This document shows, piece after piece, positions 9,423 through 17,016 of a stretch of DNA of 64,000 nucleotides; position 1 is the stretch's first letter, and each line of letters begins with the position of its first letter. The notes beneath the pieces are model-generated. The model made no database searches. It was given only the letters and a program-made list of their open reading frames with translations, and had not been told where the DNA came from. Source of the DNA: Pseudomonas sp. AL03 (lineage in GTDB: Bacteria > Pseudomonadota > Gammaproteobacteria > Pseudomonadales > Pseudomonadaceae); NCBI RefSeq assembly GCF_029960815.1, contig NZ_JASBRE010000005.1:1-64000 (forward strand), in the 5' to 3' direction. The position numbers and the translations under genes are program-made.

Positions 9423-10121
9423 ATGAGCCAGACCGCGACCATTTTGGTCATTGATGACGAACCACAGATCCGCAAATTCCTGCGCATCAGCCTCGCCTCC
9501 CAGGGCTATAAAGTGCTCGAAGCCGGTACCGGAACCGAAGGCCTGGCCCACGCTGCGCTGAATAAACCGGACCTGCTAGTGCTTGACCTCGGCTTGCCGG
9601 ACATGGACGGCCAGCAAGTGCTGCGCGAGTTTCGCGAGTGGTCTAAGGTGCCAGTGCTGGTGCTCTCGGTGCGTGCCAGTGAAGGGCAGAAAGTCGAAGC
9701 CCTCGATGGTGGTGCCAACGACTACGTGACCAAGCCGTTTGGTATTCAGGAGTTTCTGGCCCGGGTTCGTGCGTTGTTGCGTCAGGCACCCGCGGGAGAA
9801 GCTCAATCGGCGGCGCTGACGTTCGGCCCGTTGACCGTCGATCTGGCTTATCGCCGGGTACTGCTCGATGGCACCGAAGTCGCGCTGACCCGCAAGGAAT
9901 ACGCGGTGCTGGCGCAACTGGCGCGGCATCCGGGGCGGGTGATCACCCAGCAGCAACTGCTCAAGGACATCTGGGGGCCGACCCATACCGAGGACACTCA
10001 CTATTTGCGGATTGTGGTCGGGCACTTGCGCCAGAAACTGGCAGACGACCCGACGCAGCCGCGGTTCATCGTCACCGAAGCCGGGGTTGGGTATCGGTTG
10101 TTGAGTGAGGGCAGCCTTTAG
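9423..10121 (+). CDS. kdpE: KdpE, OmpR-family response regulator of kdp
   Basis: KdpE is the DNA-binding partner of KdpD and activates kdpFABC transcription. The 232-residue protein has a receiver domain (acidic pocket DDE at 11-13, phospho-acceptor Asp55 in LVLDLGLPDMDG, Lys in YVTKPF) and a C-terminal winged helix (LTRKEYAVLAQLARHPGRVI, then HYLRIVVGHLRQKL and GVGYRL). It lies 68 bp after kdpD. The ATG at 9423 has only a weak upstream purine stretch, so translation may be modest. Confidence 0.96.
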   Translation: MSQTATILVIDDEPQIRKFLRISLASQGYKVLEAGTGTEGLAHAALNKPDLLVLDLGLPDMDGQQVLREFREWSKVPVLVLSVRASEGQKVEALDGGANDYVTKPFGIQEFLARVRALLRQAPAGEAQSAALTFGPLTVDLAYRRVLLDGTEVALTRKEYAVLAQLARHPGRVITQQQLLKDIWGPTHTEDTHYLRIVVGHLRQKLADDPTQPRFIVTEAGVGYRLLSEGSL

Positions 10122-10145
10122 TTTTAGTGTTGAATGATCCGGCGC

Positions 10146-10161
10146 CATCGCGGGCAAGCCC
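10146..10161. repeat. Single REP half-site, family A
   Basis: CATCGCGGGCAAGCCC is one arm of the REP core seen at 5871; its partner arm is absent. It lies in the 54-bp gap between the convergent kdpE and cytosine deaminase genes. Confidence 0.45.
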
Positions 10162-10175
10162 AATCAACGCAAACC

Positions 10176-11423
10176 TCAGCTCAAACCGCCATAAAACTCC
10201 ACCACTGGCATCTGCCGTTTCATCAACACCTTGCCATCACGCACCGAATACAGCGGCAGGCCCTGGCTGCGGATCACCTCGTAATCGCTGTCCGCCGACA
10301 GAATCAGCAAATTCGCCGGCCGCCCGCGTTCCAGTCCATACCGATCACCGAGGTTCATGGCCTTGGCGCTGTTGTCGGTGACCAGGTCCAGCGCGCTTTG
10401 CAGGTTGCGGTAACCGAGCATGTGGCAGATGTGCAGACCCGCTTCGAGCACTCGCAAGATGTTGCCGTTGCCCAGCGGATACCACGGGTCGACGATCGAA
10501 TCCTGGCCGAAACACACGTTCATCCCCGCTTCCAGCAATTCATTCACTCGGGTCACGCCCCGGCGTTTCGGGAAGTTGTCGAAGCGCCCTTGCAGGTGAA
10601 TGCTTTCGGTGGGGCAGGAGACAAAACTGATCCCCGAATGCCCGAGCAGGCGAAACAGTTTGGCGCAGTAAGCGTTGTCGTAAGAGCCCATGGCCGTGGT
10701 GTGGCTGGCGGTGACCCGCGAGCCCATATCGCGGCTGCGGGCTTCTTCGGCCAGCACCTCCAGAAAGCGTGAGTGCGGATCGTCGGTTTCATCGCAATGC
10801 ACATCCACCAGGCAACCGGTGCGCTCGGCCAGGTCCATCAGGAATTTCACGGAGCTCACGCCTTGATCGCGGGTGTACTCGAAATGCGGAATGCCGCCGA
10901 CCACATCGGCGCCCATGCGGATCGCTTCTTCCATTAACGCCCGACCGTTGCGGTACGACTCGATGCCTTCTTGCGGGAACGCAACGATCTGCATGTCGAT
11001 CAGGTGACGGCTTTCCTCGCGTACTTCGAGCATCGCCTTCAGCGCAGTGAGCTGCGGGTCGGTGACGTCGACGTGGGTGCGTACGTGCTGGATACCGTGG
11101 GCGGCGAGGGTCTGGATGGTTTTCTTGGCACGGGTTTTGGTGTCTTCCTCGGTGATCGTCACCTTGCGCTCGCCCCAGCACTCGATGCCTTCGAACAGCG
11201 TGCCACTCATGTTCCAGCGCGGCTCGCCGGCAGTGAGCGTTGCGTCGAGATGGATGTGCGGCTCGACGAAGGGCGGCACCACCAGGTTGCCGCCGGCGTC
11301 CAGATCATCGGGGCCCAGGGTGGGTGCTTCGGTCTGTCGGGCGATGCTGCTGATCAGGCCGTTTTCCAGGTGCAATTCATGCAGGTCATCTTGGTTGCGC
11401 AGGCGGGCGTTGATGATGTGCAT
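10176..11423 (-). CDS. codA: Cytosine deaminase-like amidohydrolase
   Basis: It probably converts cytosine to uracil and ammonia for pyrimidine salvage, in the cytosol. The 415-residue protein is a metal-dependent amidohydrolase: His56 and His58 in EPHIHLD, VDVHCDETDDPHSR, TASHTTAMGSY, and the metal Asp308 in FGQDSIVDPWYPLGNGN. The residue after that Asp is Ser309, where the remembered E. coli enzyme has a second Asp, so the substrate range may differ (for example other amino-pyrimidines or isoguanine). Start at 11423 has AAAGGA upstream. No codB permease gene is adjacent. Confidence 0.8.
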   Translation of the reverse strand: MHIINARLRNQDDLHELHLENGLISSIARQTEAPTLGPDDLDAGGNLVVPPFVEPHIHLDATLTAGEPRWNMSGTLFEGIECWGERKVTITEEDTKTRAKKTIQTLAAHGIQHVRTHVDVTDPQLTALKAMLEVREESRHLIDMQIVAFPQEGIESYRNGRALMEEAIRMGADVVGGIPHFEYTRDQGVSSVKFLMDLAERTGCLVDVHCDETDDPHSRFLEVLAEEARSRDMGSRVTASHTTAMGSYDNAYCAKLFRLLGHSGISFVSCPTESIHLQGRFDNFPKRRGVTRVNELLEAGMNVCFGQDSIVDPWYPLGNGNILRVLEAGLHICHMLGYRNLQSALDLVTDNSAKAMNLGDRYGLERGRPANLLILSADSDYEVIRSQGLPLYSVRDGKVLMKRQMPVVEFYGGLS

Positions 11424-11624
11424 CAGGCGAATCCTTTTATAGATCTTGTAATGGTGCGTTGGCAGTACGGGCACCCAGCACGCCGGCAACGTACTGATCA
11501 CCGCGCCGGGGAGTGTTGCAGGGGTCGTGCCAAACGTGGATTGGAGTAGTTATTTTAGTCGAGCAGGGAGACTTGGCCCGGGGAGGGCTCGAAAGCGGTG
11601 CCGCTGACGGAACACAGGACCCAT

Positions 11625-11646
11625 GTGGGAGCGAGCTTGCTCCCAC
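11625..11646. repeat. Compact REP hairpin, family A
   Basis: GTGGGAGC and GCTCCCAC are perfect arms around GAGCTT, making a strong 22-bp hairpin. It lies 16 bp past the stop codon of the minus-strand hydrolase, where it could end or protect the transcript, although no T-run follows. Confidence 0.75.
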
Positions 11647-11662
11647 AGTGGATTTTGTTTCG

Positions 11663-12493
11663 TCAAGAGGATTTGTGTTGCAGCAAAAACCGCAGCAACG
11701 CCGCGACGATCGCTTCCGGTGCATCTTCCTGAACCAAATGCCCGGCATTGGGAATGGGGTGAAATTGCGACCCTGGAATCATTTGATGCAACGCCCGCCC
11801 ACGCTCGATGGGAATCCACTGATCGTCTTCCCCCCAAAGAATCTGCACCGGGCAGCGAATCGTCGGGTACAGCCCTTCGGCCTCACGGGTATAACGCTCA
11901 TCCATCTGCGCGATCTGCCGATAGAACGCCGCTTGCCCCGGATCGCCCAGCCACGGCTGCACGTAAGGCGCGAGTTCGTCGTCCGGGATTTCACGCTTGA
12001 TCGCCCCGCGAAGATAGGCCGGCACGATCGCCTGTTGAATGTCATCAGGCAGGCCACTGAACGCCGCCTCATGCTGACGCACATGCTGCACAAACGGCGA
12101 ACCCCAGGGCGTCAGCGCCACAGGATCAATCAACGTCAGGCTGCGGTAGTCCTTGCCGTTCAGCAGGTGAGCACGCAGGGCGGTGGCGCCGCCGAAGTCG
12201 TGAGCGACGACGTCTGGTCGCCCAAGCCCCCAGTGATCCAGCAAGTGAGCCAACAGGTCGTTTTGCACACCCAGCGACACATCGCCCTCGATTTTCTCCG
12301 ATTGCCCATAGCCCAGCAGGTCGAAGTAATGCACCCGGTGCGTGGCGATGAAGTGCGGCGCAATTCGGTGCCACACATAAGAAGAGAAGGGCGTGCCATG
12401 TACGAACACCAACGACGGACCGTCGCCCCGTACGGCGTAGCGAATGGAGTGCCTGTTGAAGCGATAGGTCTGAGCCAGCGGCCAGTCAGTCAT
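11663..12493 (-). CDS. Alpha/beta hydrolase with Asp nucleophile
   Basis: The 276-residue cytosolic protein has the alpha/beta-hydrolase fold: oxyanion motif VFVHGTPFSSYVW, nucleophile elbow VVAHDFGGA with Asp99 in place of Ser, acid loop WGEDDQWIP and catalytic His in NAGHLVQEDAPE. An Asp nucleophile points to the haloalkane dehalogenase/epoxide hydrolase branch rather than to esterases. The natural substrate cannot be read from the sequence. I chose the ATG at 12493 because AAGAGGAC precedes it and the 14 upstream residues are not conserved-looking. It shares a bidirectional terminator region with queD. Confidence 0.85.
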   Translation of the reverse strand: MTDWPLAQTYRFNRHSIRYAVRGDGPSLVFVHGTPFSSYVWHRIAPHFIATHRVHYFDLLGYGQSEKIEGDVSLGVQNDLLAHLLDHWGLGRPDVVAHDFGGATALRAHLLNGKDYRSLTLIDPVALTPWGSPFVQHVRQHEAAFSGLPDDIQQAIVPAYLRGAIKREIPDDELAPYVQPWLGDPGQAAFYRQIAQMDERYTREAEGLYPTIRCPVQILWGEDDQWIPIERGRALHQMIPGSQFHPIPNAGHLVQEDAPEAIVAALLRFLLQHKSS

Positions 12494-12535
12494 GCGCGTG
12501 TCCTCTTGGCGTGTTCGAGCCAAAAGCATAGGCAT

Positions 12536-12566
12536 AAAAAAACCACCGGTCTCGGTGGTTTTTTTG
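12536..12566. terminator. Rho-independent terminator for queD
   Basis: AACCACCG and CGGTGGTT form an 8-bp stem around GTCT, flanked by an A-run on the left and a T-run on the right, so it can work on both strands. It lies 11 bp beyond the queD stop on the minus strand and upstream of the hydrolase start. Confidence 0.85.
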
Positions 12567-12576
12567 ATCTATTGGC

Positions 12577-12933
12577 TTACTCGCCGTGATAGATACAGCC
12601 GCTGGTGCACGTCTCGTGGATACGGATCGCGCTGAGTTCCGGCAGCAGAGGCTTCAATTCACTCCAGATGAATTTGGCCAGGACTTCACTGGTCGGGTTT
12701 TCCAGGCCGGGAATGTCGTTCAGGTAGTTATGGTCCAGGCGCTCATAGAGCGGCTTGAAGATCGCCTTGATTTCCGAGAAGTCGCGGATCCAGCCCGTGT
12801 GCGGATCGAGGTCGCCGCTAAGGTGAATCGCCACTTTGAACGAGTGACCGTGCAAGCGGCCGCATTTGTGGCCTTCCGGCACGTGGGGCAGGCGGTGGGC
12901 GGATTCGAAGGTAAATTCTTTGAAGATTTCCAA
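12577..12933 (-). CDS. queD: QueD, 6-carboxytetrahydropterin synthase
   Basis: QueD converts 7,8-dihydroneopterin triphosphate to 6-carboxytetrahydropterin, an early step of queuosine/7-deazaguanine synthesis. The 118-residue protein has the zinc ligands His13 (FESAHRLP) and His28/His30 (RLHGHSF), the catalytic Cys24 in KCGRLHGH, the [11 protein letters not shown] block and the C-terminal [13 protein letters not shown] that holds the substrate-binding Glu. The length is normal. It stands alone, with a terminator downstream. Confidence 0.95.
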   Translation of the reverse strand: MEIFKEFTFESAHRLPHVPEGHKCGRLHGHSFKVAIHLSGDLDPHTGWIRDFSEIKAIFKPLYERLDHNYLNDIPGLENPTSEVLAKFIWSELKPLLPELSAIRIHETCTSGCIYHGE

Positions 12934-13026
12934 GGGGTTTGAGCTCTGTCAGGTGGCGATCGCCGCAGCGATTTGGGCAGGCGGCGAGTTTAACAGTTTG
13001 CGTTTGGCATTGCGGGAAAACACTGA

Positions 13027-14106
13027 CTAAAGGGTCAGCAAGCGCTCCCCGAGGCGACCGCTGGCGGCCAGTTCGAGGAATTCGTCACCGAGCCTGCGGC
13101 TTTCATCCATCGTCGTGCGCCAGTATTTCTGCCGGCTCGGGGCATCGCCCATGAAGCGCTTGAAGTCGTTACGGTCCGGGAGTTTGCCGTAGGGCAGGCG
13201 CGCCAGGTATTCTTTCGACGGTGACAGCAACAGGACATCCTGCAAACGCGCAGGACAAGCGCGGCGCCACGGCAGGGTCTTGTCGAACCAGCCGGGAATG
13301 ACCCGGTCGGTGAAATGCGGGTAGAGCACGATGTCGTTGCCGCTGTAGGGCAGGTCGAGGTGATAGTCCAGCAGACCGCCATCGCGAAATGTCCCTATAC
13401 CTGCGCCCGGCAGGTCACGCACGCCTTCCATCACCATCGGGATCGAGCCCGAGGCGAGCAAGGCCTGGCGCAGGTTGCCGACCTGCAGCGCAACGAAGCG
13501 CGAGGGGAAATCGTTCAGTGCATTGACCGGCGGTGCCCGGCGCGGATCGTGGATGATCAGCCGCTCGAAATGCCGCGACAACCGCGCACGCCCCCGCAGG
13601 TTGTCGGCGATCACCGCTGACAGGCCCAGCCCCAGTCGGCCGCGATGATCGTCCGCCAACAAGCCGTGGCTTTTGACCAGCATGATGTTCAGTCGGTAAT
13701 GAGCGTTGTCCAGAATCGAGGCGTCGCGGCCATCGAGCAGGTCATCGAGCATGCGCCGGGAGCTCTGGCTGATCTGCGCCATGGTCACGCCCTTGGCGAA
13801 GTTTTGCTCGGTGTAGAGGTGACCGAGGCGGCGGATGCCTTCGGCGGCATCCGGTAGACAAGCGCTGGCGAAGCGCCAGGAACCCACCGACGCACCGATC
13901 AGCGAACGTTCCCGGGGCGCCGCCGGTAGCCATTCACCGAACAACGCCAGGTCCAGACCTTGAATCCCCAACGCCTTGGGACCACCGGCGGCACCTGGCA
14001 GTGTGCCGACATCGGCGGCGCTCAAACCGTTTTCACGGATGCGCGCGAAGGCGCGAGGGCCGGCCTTGAGGGTCAGGGAGGGGAACTTGATGTGGATGGC
14101 GGTCAT
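13027..14106 (-). CDS. Patatin-like phospholipase family protein
   Basis: This is a 359-residue Ser/Asp-dyad lipid acyl hydrolase of the patatin family. The oxyanion region is GAAGGPKALGIQGL, the nucleophile Ser73 is in GASVGSW (GxSxG), and the catalytic Asp is in the DGG motif at about residues 240-242 (FRDGGLLDYH). No signal peptide is seen, so it is either cytosolic or exported by another route. It is unlike the ExoU class in length. The lipid substrate is unknown. It is divergent from the PepSY/two-component block. Confidence 0.85.
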   Translation of the reverse strand: MTAIHIKFPSLTLKAGPRAFARIRENGLSAADVGTLPGAAGGPKALGIQGLDLALFGEWLPAAPRERSLIGASVGSWRFASACLPDAAEGIRRLGHLYTEQNFAKGVTMAQISQSSRRMLDDLLDGRDASILDNAHYRLNIMLVKSHGLLADDHRGRLGLGLSAVIADNLRGRARLSRHFERLIIHDPRRAPPVNALNDFPSRFVALQVGNLRQALLASGSIPMVMEGVRDLPGAGIGTFRDGGLLDYHLDLPYSGNDIVLYPHFTDRVIPGWFDKTLPWRRACPARLQDVLLLSPSKEYLARLPYGKLPDRNDFKRFMGDAPSRQKYWRTTMDESRRLGDEFLELAASGRLGERLLTL

Positions 14107-14209
14107 GCCGGTCTCAATAGTTGGCGAACGTGCGGATTATAAACGCGTCGCACCCGATCAATGTAGCTGCCTGATATTGATGTCAGGTTGTCATGACCAA
14201 TGATGGCAA

Positions 14210-14225
14210 TTCAGTTTCAGTTAAG
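14210..14225 (+). promoter_or_regulatory. Candidate BqsR-type box upstream of the PepSY/two-component operon
   Basis: TTCAG, six bases, then TTAAG stand 57 bp before the first PepSY gene. Further TTCAG copies at 14216 and 14226 make a run of direct repeats. P. aeruginosa BqsR is remembered to bind TTAAG-N6-TTAAG, so the spacing matches exactly with one mismatch in one half-site. Autoregulation of the operon is the likely meaning. Confidence 0.5.
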
Positions 14226-14281
14226 TTCAGATCGCTAAGGTGGCTTACACCGGCAACACACAAAAAAAACGGAGACACCCC

Positions 14282-14590
14282 ATGAAAACCCTGACTGCCC
14301 TGTTCACCGCGTCCATCATTGGCATGACCGCCAGCATTGCCCACGCTCGCGACCTCGGCCCCGACGAAGCCCTGAGACTGCGTGACGCGGGTACCATTGT
14401 GTCTTTCGAGAAGCTCAACGCCACCGCTCTGGCCAAACATTCCGACGCCAAGGTCACCGCAACCGAGCTGGAGGAAGAGTATGGCAAGTACATCTATCAG
14501 GTGGAATTGCGCGACCCACAGGGCCTTGAGTGGGACCTGGAATTGGACGCTGTCAGCGGGCAGGTTCTCAAGGATCATCAGGATACGTAA
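14282..14590 (+). CDS. Secreted PepSY-domain protein (first of pair)
   Basis: The 102-residue protein has a signal peptide (residues 1-23, cut after AHA) and then a PepSY domain of about 80 residues with the characteristic YIYQVELRDPQG and DLELDAVSGQVLKD segments. It is therefore a small periplasmic protein; PepSY proteins are thought to bind or inhibit partners, but its target is unknown. It overlaps the next PepSY gene by one base (TAATG) and heads the two-component operon, as in the PA2659-PA2656 region of P. aeruginosa. A role in tuning the BqsS-like sensor is plausible inference. Confidence 0.88.
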   Translation: MKTLTALFTASIIGMTASIAHARDLGPDEALRLRDAGTIVSFEKLNATALAKHSDAKVTATELEEEYGKYIYQVELRDPQGLEWDLELDAVSGQVLKDHQDT

Positions 14591-14913
14591 TGAAGGTGTC
14601 TTCTTTTTCACATCGGTGCGCGAGCGGTCGAATGGCCCTGGCGCTTCTGGCTTTTTGCTCGGTGGTCATGGCCCGCGACCTGGATCAGGACGAGGCCCTG
14701 CGCCTGCGTCAACAGGGCGTGATCCTGCCCCTGGAGCAGCTGTTGCAGCAAGCGCTGGACCGCTATCCCGGGGCCAAATTGCTGGAAGCCGAGCTTGAAG
14801 AGAAACACGACGTCTACGTTTATGAAGTCGAGCTGCTGACCACCGACGGCGTGGTCCGCGAACTGGACCTCGACGCCACCACTGGCCAGTTATTGAAAGA
14901 CAAGGAAGATTGA
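14590..14913 (+). CDS. Secreted PepSY-domain protein (second of pair)
   Basis: This 107-residue paralogue of the preceding protein has a signal sequence ending around residue 25 (VVMA), then RDLDQDEALRLRQQGVILPL, VYVYEVELLTTDG and LDLDATTGQLLKD. The two share the order and length of the PepSY domain, so they arose by duplication. The start ATG overlaps the upstream stop, giving translational coupling, and the response regulator starts 3 bp after its stop. It is very acidic, which would suit binding of cations; that is only an inference. Confidence 0.88.
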   Translation: MKVSSFSHRCASGRMALALLAFCSVVMARDLDQDEALRLRQQGVILPLEQLLQQALDRYPGAKLLEAELEEKHDVYVYEVELLTTDGVVRELDLDATTGQLLKDKED

Positions 14914-14916
14914 TCG

Positions 14917-15585
14917 ATGCGTTTGCTTCTGGTGGAAGACCATGTGCCGCTGGCCGACGAATTGATGGCCGGCCTCAATCGGCAGGGGTACGCCGTGGAC
15001 TGGCTGGCCGACGGTCGCGATGCGGTGTATCAGGGCAGCAGCGAGCCTTATGACCTGATCATCCTTGACCTCGGTCTGCCAGGTTTGCCAGGACTCGACG
15101 TGCTGAGCCAATGGCGGGCCGGTGGCTTGGCCACCCCCGTGCTGATCCTCACCGCCCGTGATTCCTGGGCCGAACGGATCGAAGGCCTCAAGGCTGGCGC
15201 TGACGACTATCTGACCAAACCCTTCCACCCCGAAGAGCTGCATTTGCGGGTCCAGGCGCTGTTGCGCCGCTCCCATGGCCATGCCAACCAGCCGACACTC
15301 AAGGCTGCCGGACTGCACCTGGACGAAGGCCGTCAATGCGTGACCCGCGACGGCGCCGACATTCAGCTCACCGCCGCTGAATTCCGTCTGCTGCGTTATT
15401 TCATGCTGCACCCCGAGCAGATTCTTTCCAAAAGCCACCTCGCCGAACACCTCTACGATGGTGAAACCGAGCGCGACTCCAACGTGCTCGAAGTCCACGT
15501 CAACCACCTGCGGCGCAAACTCGGGCGCAGCGTTATCGAAACCCGTCGTGGCCAGGGTTACCTGTTCGGCGGGCAAGCCCAGTGA
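14917..15585 (+). CDS. bqsR: OmpR-family response regulator, BqsR/CarR-like
   Basis: The 222-residue regulator has a receiver domain with Asp51 as the phosphorylation site ([12 protein letters not shown]) and Lys in YLTKPF, and a winged-helix domain ([40 protein letters not shown]). In P. aeruginosa the orthologous position holds BqsR (CarR), which answers Fe(II) and calcium. The assignment rests on gene order (two PepSY genes, regulator, kinase, then a TlpQ-like receptor) and not on a computed alignment. Its stop overlaps the kinase GTG start by four bases. Confidence 0.8.
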   Translation: MRLLLVEDHVPLADELMAGLNRQGYAVDWLADGRDAVYQGSSEPYDLIILDLGLPGLPGLDVLSQWRAGGLATPVLILTARDSWAERIEGLKAGADDYLTKPFHPEELHLRVQALLRRSHGHANQPTLKAAGLHLDEGRQCVTRDGADIQLTAAEFRLLRYFMLHPEQILSKSHLAEHLYDGETERDSNVLEVHVNHLRRKLGRSVIETRRGQGYLFGGQAQ

Positions 15586-16895
15586 GGTCGATCCAGCGCC
15601 GCTTGAGTCTGGGGCTGATCAGCGTGATGGTGATCGTCGGCCTGGTGCTGGCGCAGACCAGCCTGTGGCTGTTTGAAATGGGTTTGCAGCGCTACCTCGA
15701 AGCCGGCCTGCGCAACGACAGCGAAAACCTGCTGGTGGCGCTGGTGCGTGGGCCGCAGGGGTTGCAGCTGGATGAGCGGCACCTGTCACCGGCCTATCAG
15801 CGACCGTTTTCCGGGCATTACTTCCGCATCGACTTCGCCGACAGCCATTGGCGCTCCCGTTCGCTATGGGATCAGGACATGCCGCGCCTCGACCATGCCG
15901 GCCTGCACAGCAACCTGCAATTGGGGCCGGAAGGGCAGCAATTGCTGGTGCTGCGGTCGGACTATCGACGGCTCGGCCAATCAATTTCGATCAGCGTGGC
16001 CCAGGATTACACGCCGGTTCGCGAGAGCTTCCTGCGTATGCAACAGGTGGGTCTCGGTCTGGGATTGGCGGGGTTGCTGCTGATTCTGCTGCTGCAACGG
16101 ATTACCGTGCGCCGCGCCTTGCGCCCACTGGAAAAGGCTCGTGAGCAGATCGCCCAGTTGCAGCAGGGCCAGCGCTCGCAACTCGATGATCAGGTGCCGG
16201 TAGAGCTTGAACCGCTGGTGGCGCAGATCAACCATTTGCTCGCTCACACCGAAGACAGCCTCAAGCGCTCGCGCAATGCGCTGGGCAATCTCGGCCACGC
16301 CTTGAAAACCCCGCTGGCGGTGTTGTTGAGCCTGGCCTCAAGCGAGAAGCTCGACGCGCATCCGGAACTGCGCAAGGTGATTCAGGCACAACTGGAGCAG
16401 GTCCAGCAACGACTCAATCGTGAACTCAATCGCGCACGGTTATCCGGCGATGCGCTGCCGGGGGCGTTATTTGATTGCGATGCGCAATTGCCGGGGTTGT
16501 TGGCGACGTTGAACATGATCCATGGTGAGCATCTTGAACTCAGCTACCGTGCACCGGCCGGTTTGCAACTGCCGTGGGACCGTGAGGATTTGCTCGAACT
16601 GCTCGGTAACCTGCTGGACAACGCCTGCAAGTGGGCGGATGCCGAGGTTCGGTTGAGCGTGGTCGAGACGGCCGAAGGGTATGAGTTAAGCGTGGAAGAC
16701 GATGGGCCGGGGATTCCCGAACACCAGCGCGATCAGGTGTTCAGCCGGGGGACTCGGCTTGATGAACAGACGGATGGGCATGGGTTGGGGTTGGGGATCG
16801 TGCGGGATATCGTTGATACGTGGGGCGGGGTGTTGCGGTTGGAGGAGAGTGAGTGGGGCGGGTTGAAGGTGATGATCGAGTTGCCCAAGCGCTGA
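15582..16895 (+). CDS. bqsS: Sensor histidine kinase, BqsS/CarS-like
   Basis: The 437-residue inner-membrane kinase has two membrane segments (about 8-30 and 150-168) enclosing a periplasmic loop of about 120 residues, then a HAMP-like region, phospho-acceptor His239 in [14 protein letters not shown]-box [11 protein letters not shown] and G-boxes DDGPGIP and HGLGLGIV. It starts at a GTG overlapping the regulator stop (GTGA). The iron motif RExxE described for BqsS is not seen as such: the closest match is RNDSE at residues 44-48. The ligand is therefore open. Confidence 0.82.
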   Translation: MRSIQRRLSLGLISVMVIVGLVLAQTSLWLFEMGLQRYLEAGLRNDSENLLVALVRGPQGLQLDERHLSPAYQRPFSGHYFRIDFADSHWRSRSLWDQDMPRLDHAGLHSNLQLGPEGQQLLVLRSDYRRLGQSISISVAQDYTPVRESFLRMQQVGLGLGLAGLLLILLLQRITVRRALRPLEKAREQIAQLQQGQRSQLDDQVPVELEPLVAQINHLLAHTEDSLKRSRNALGNLGHALKTPLAVLLSLASSEKLDAHPELRKVIQAQLEQVQQRLNRELNRARLSGDALPGALFDCDAQLPGLLATLNMIHGEHLELSYRAPAGLQLPWDREDLLELLGNLLDNACKWADAEVRLSVVETAEGYELSVEDDGPGIPEHQRDQVFSRGTRLDEQTDGHGLGLGIVRDIVDTWGGVLRLEESEWGGLKVMIELPKR

Positions 16896-17005
16896 TCGTT
16901 CCCACGCTCTGCGTGGGAATGCATCCCGTGACGCTCTGCGTCACCTCCAGAAGCGGAACGCGGAGCGTCCCGGGCGGCATTCCCACGCGGAGCGTGGGAA
17001 CGATC
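16894..17005. repeat. Palindromic intergenic repeat, family B
   Basis: The arms GATCGTTCCCACGCTC and GAGCGTGGGAACGATC flank inner GACGCTCTGCGTC pairing, as in the copy at 6575-6683. It overlaps the last bases of bqsS and separates it from the convergent chemoreceptor gene. Confidence 0.85.
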
Positions 17006-17016
17006 ATTTGAGGGGG

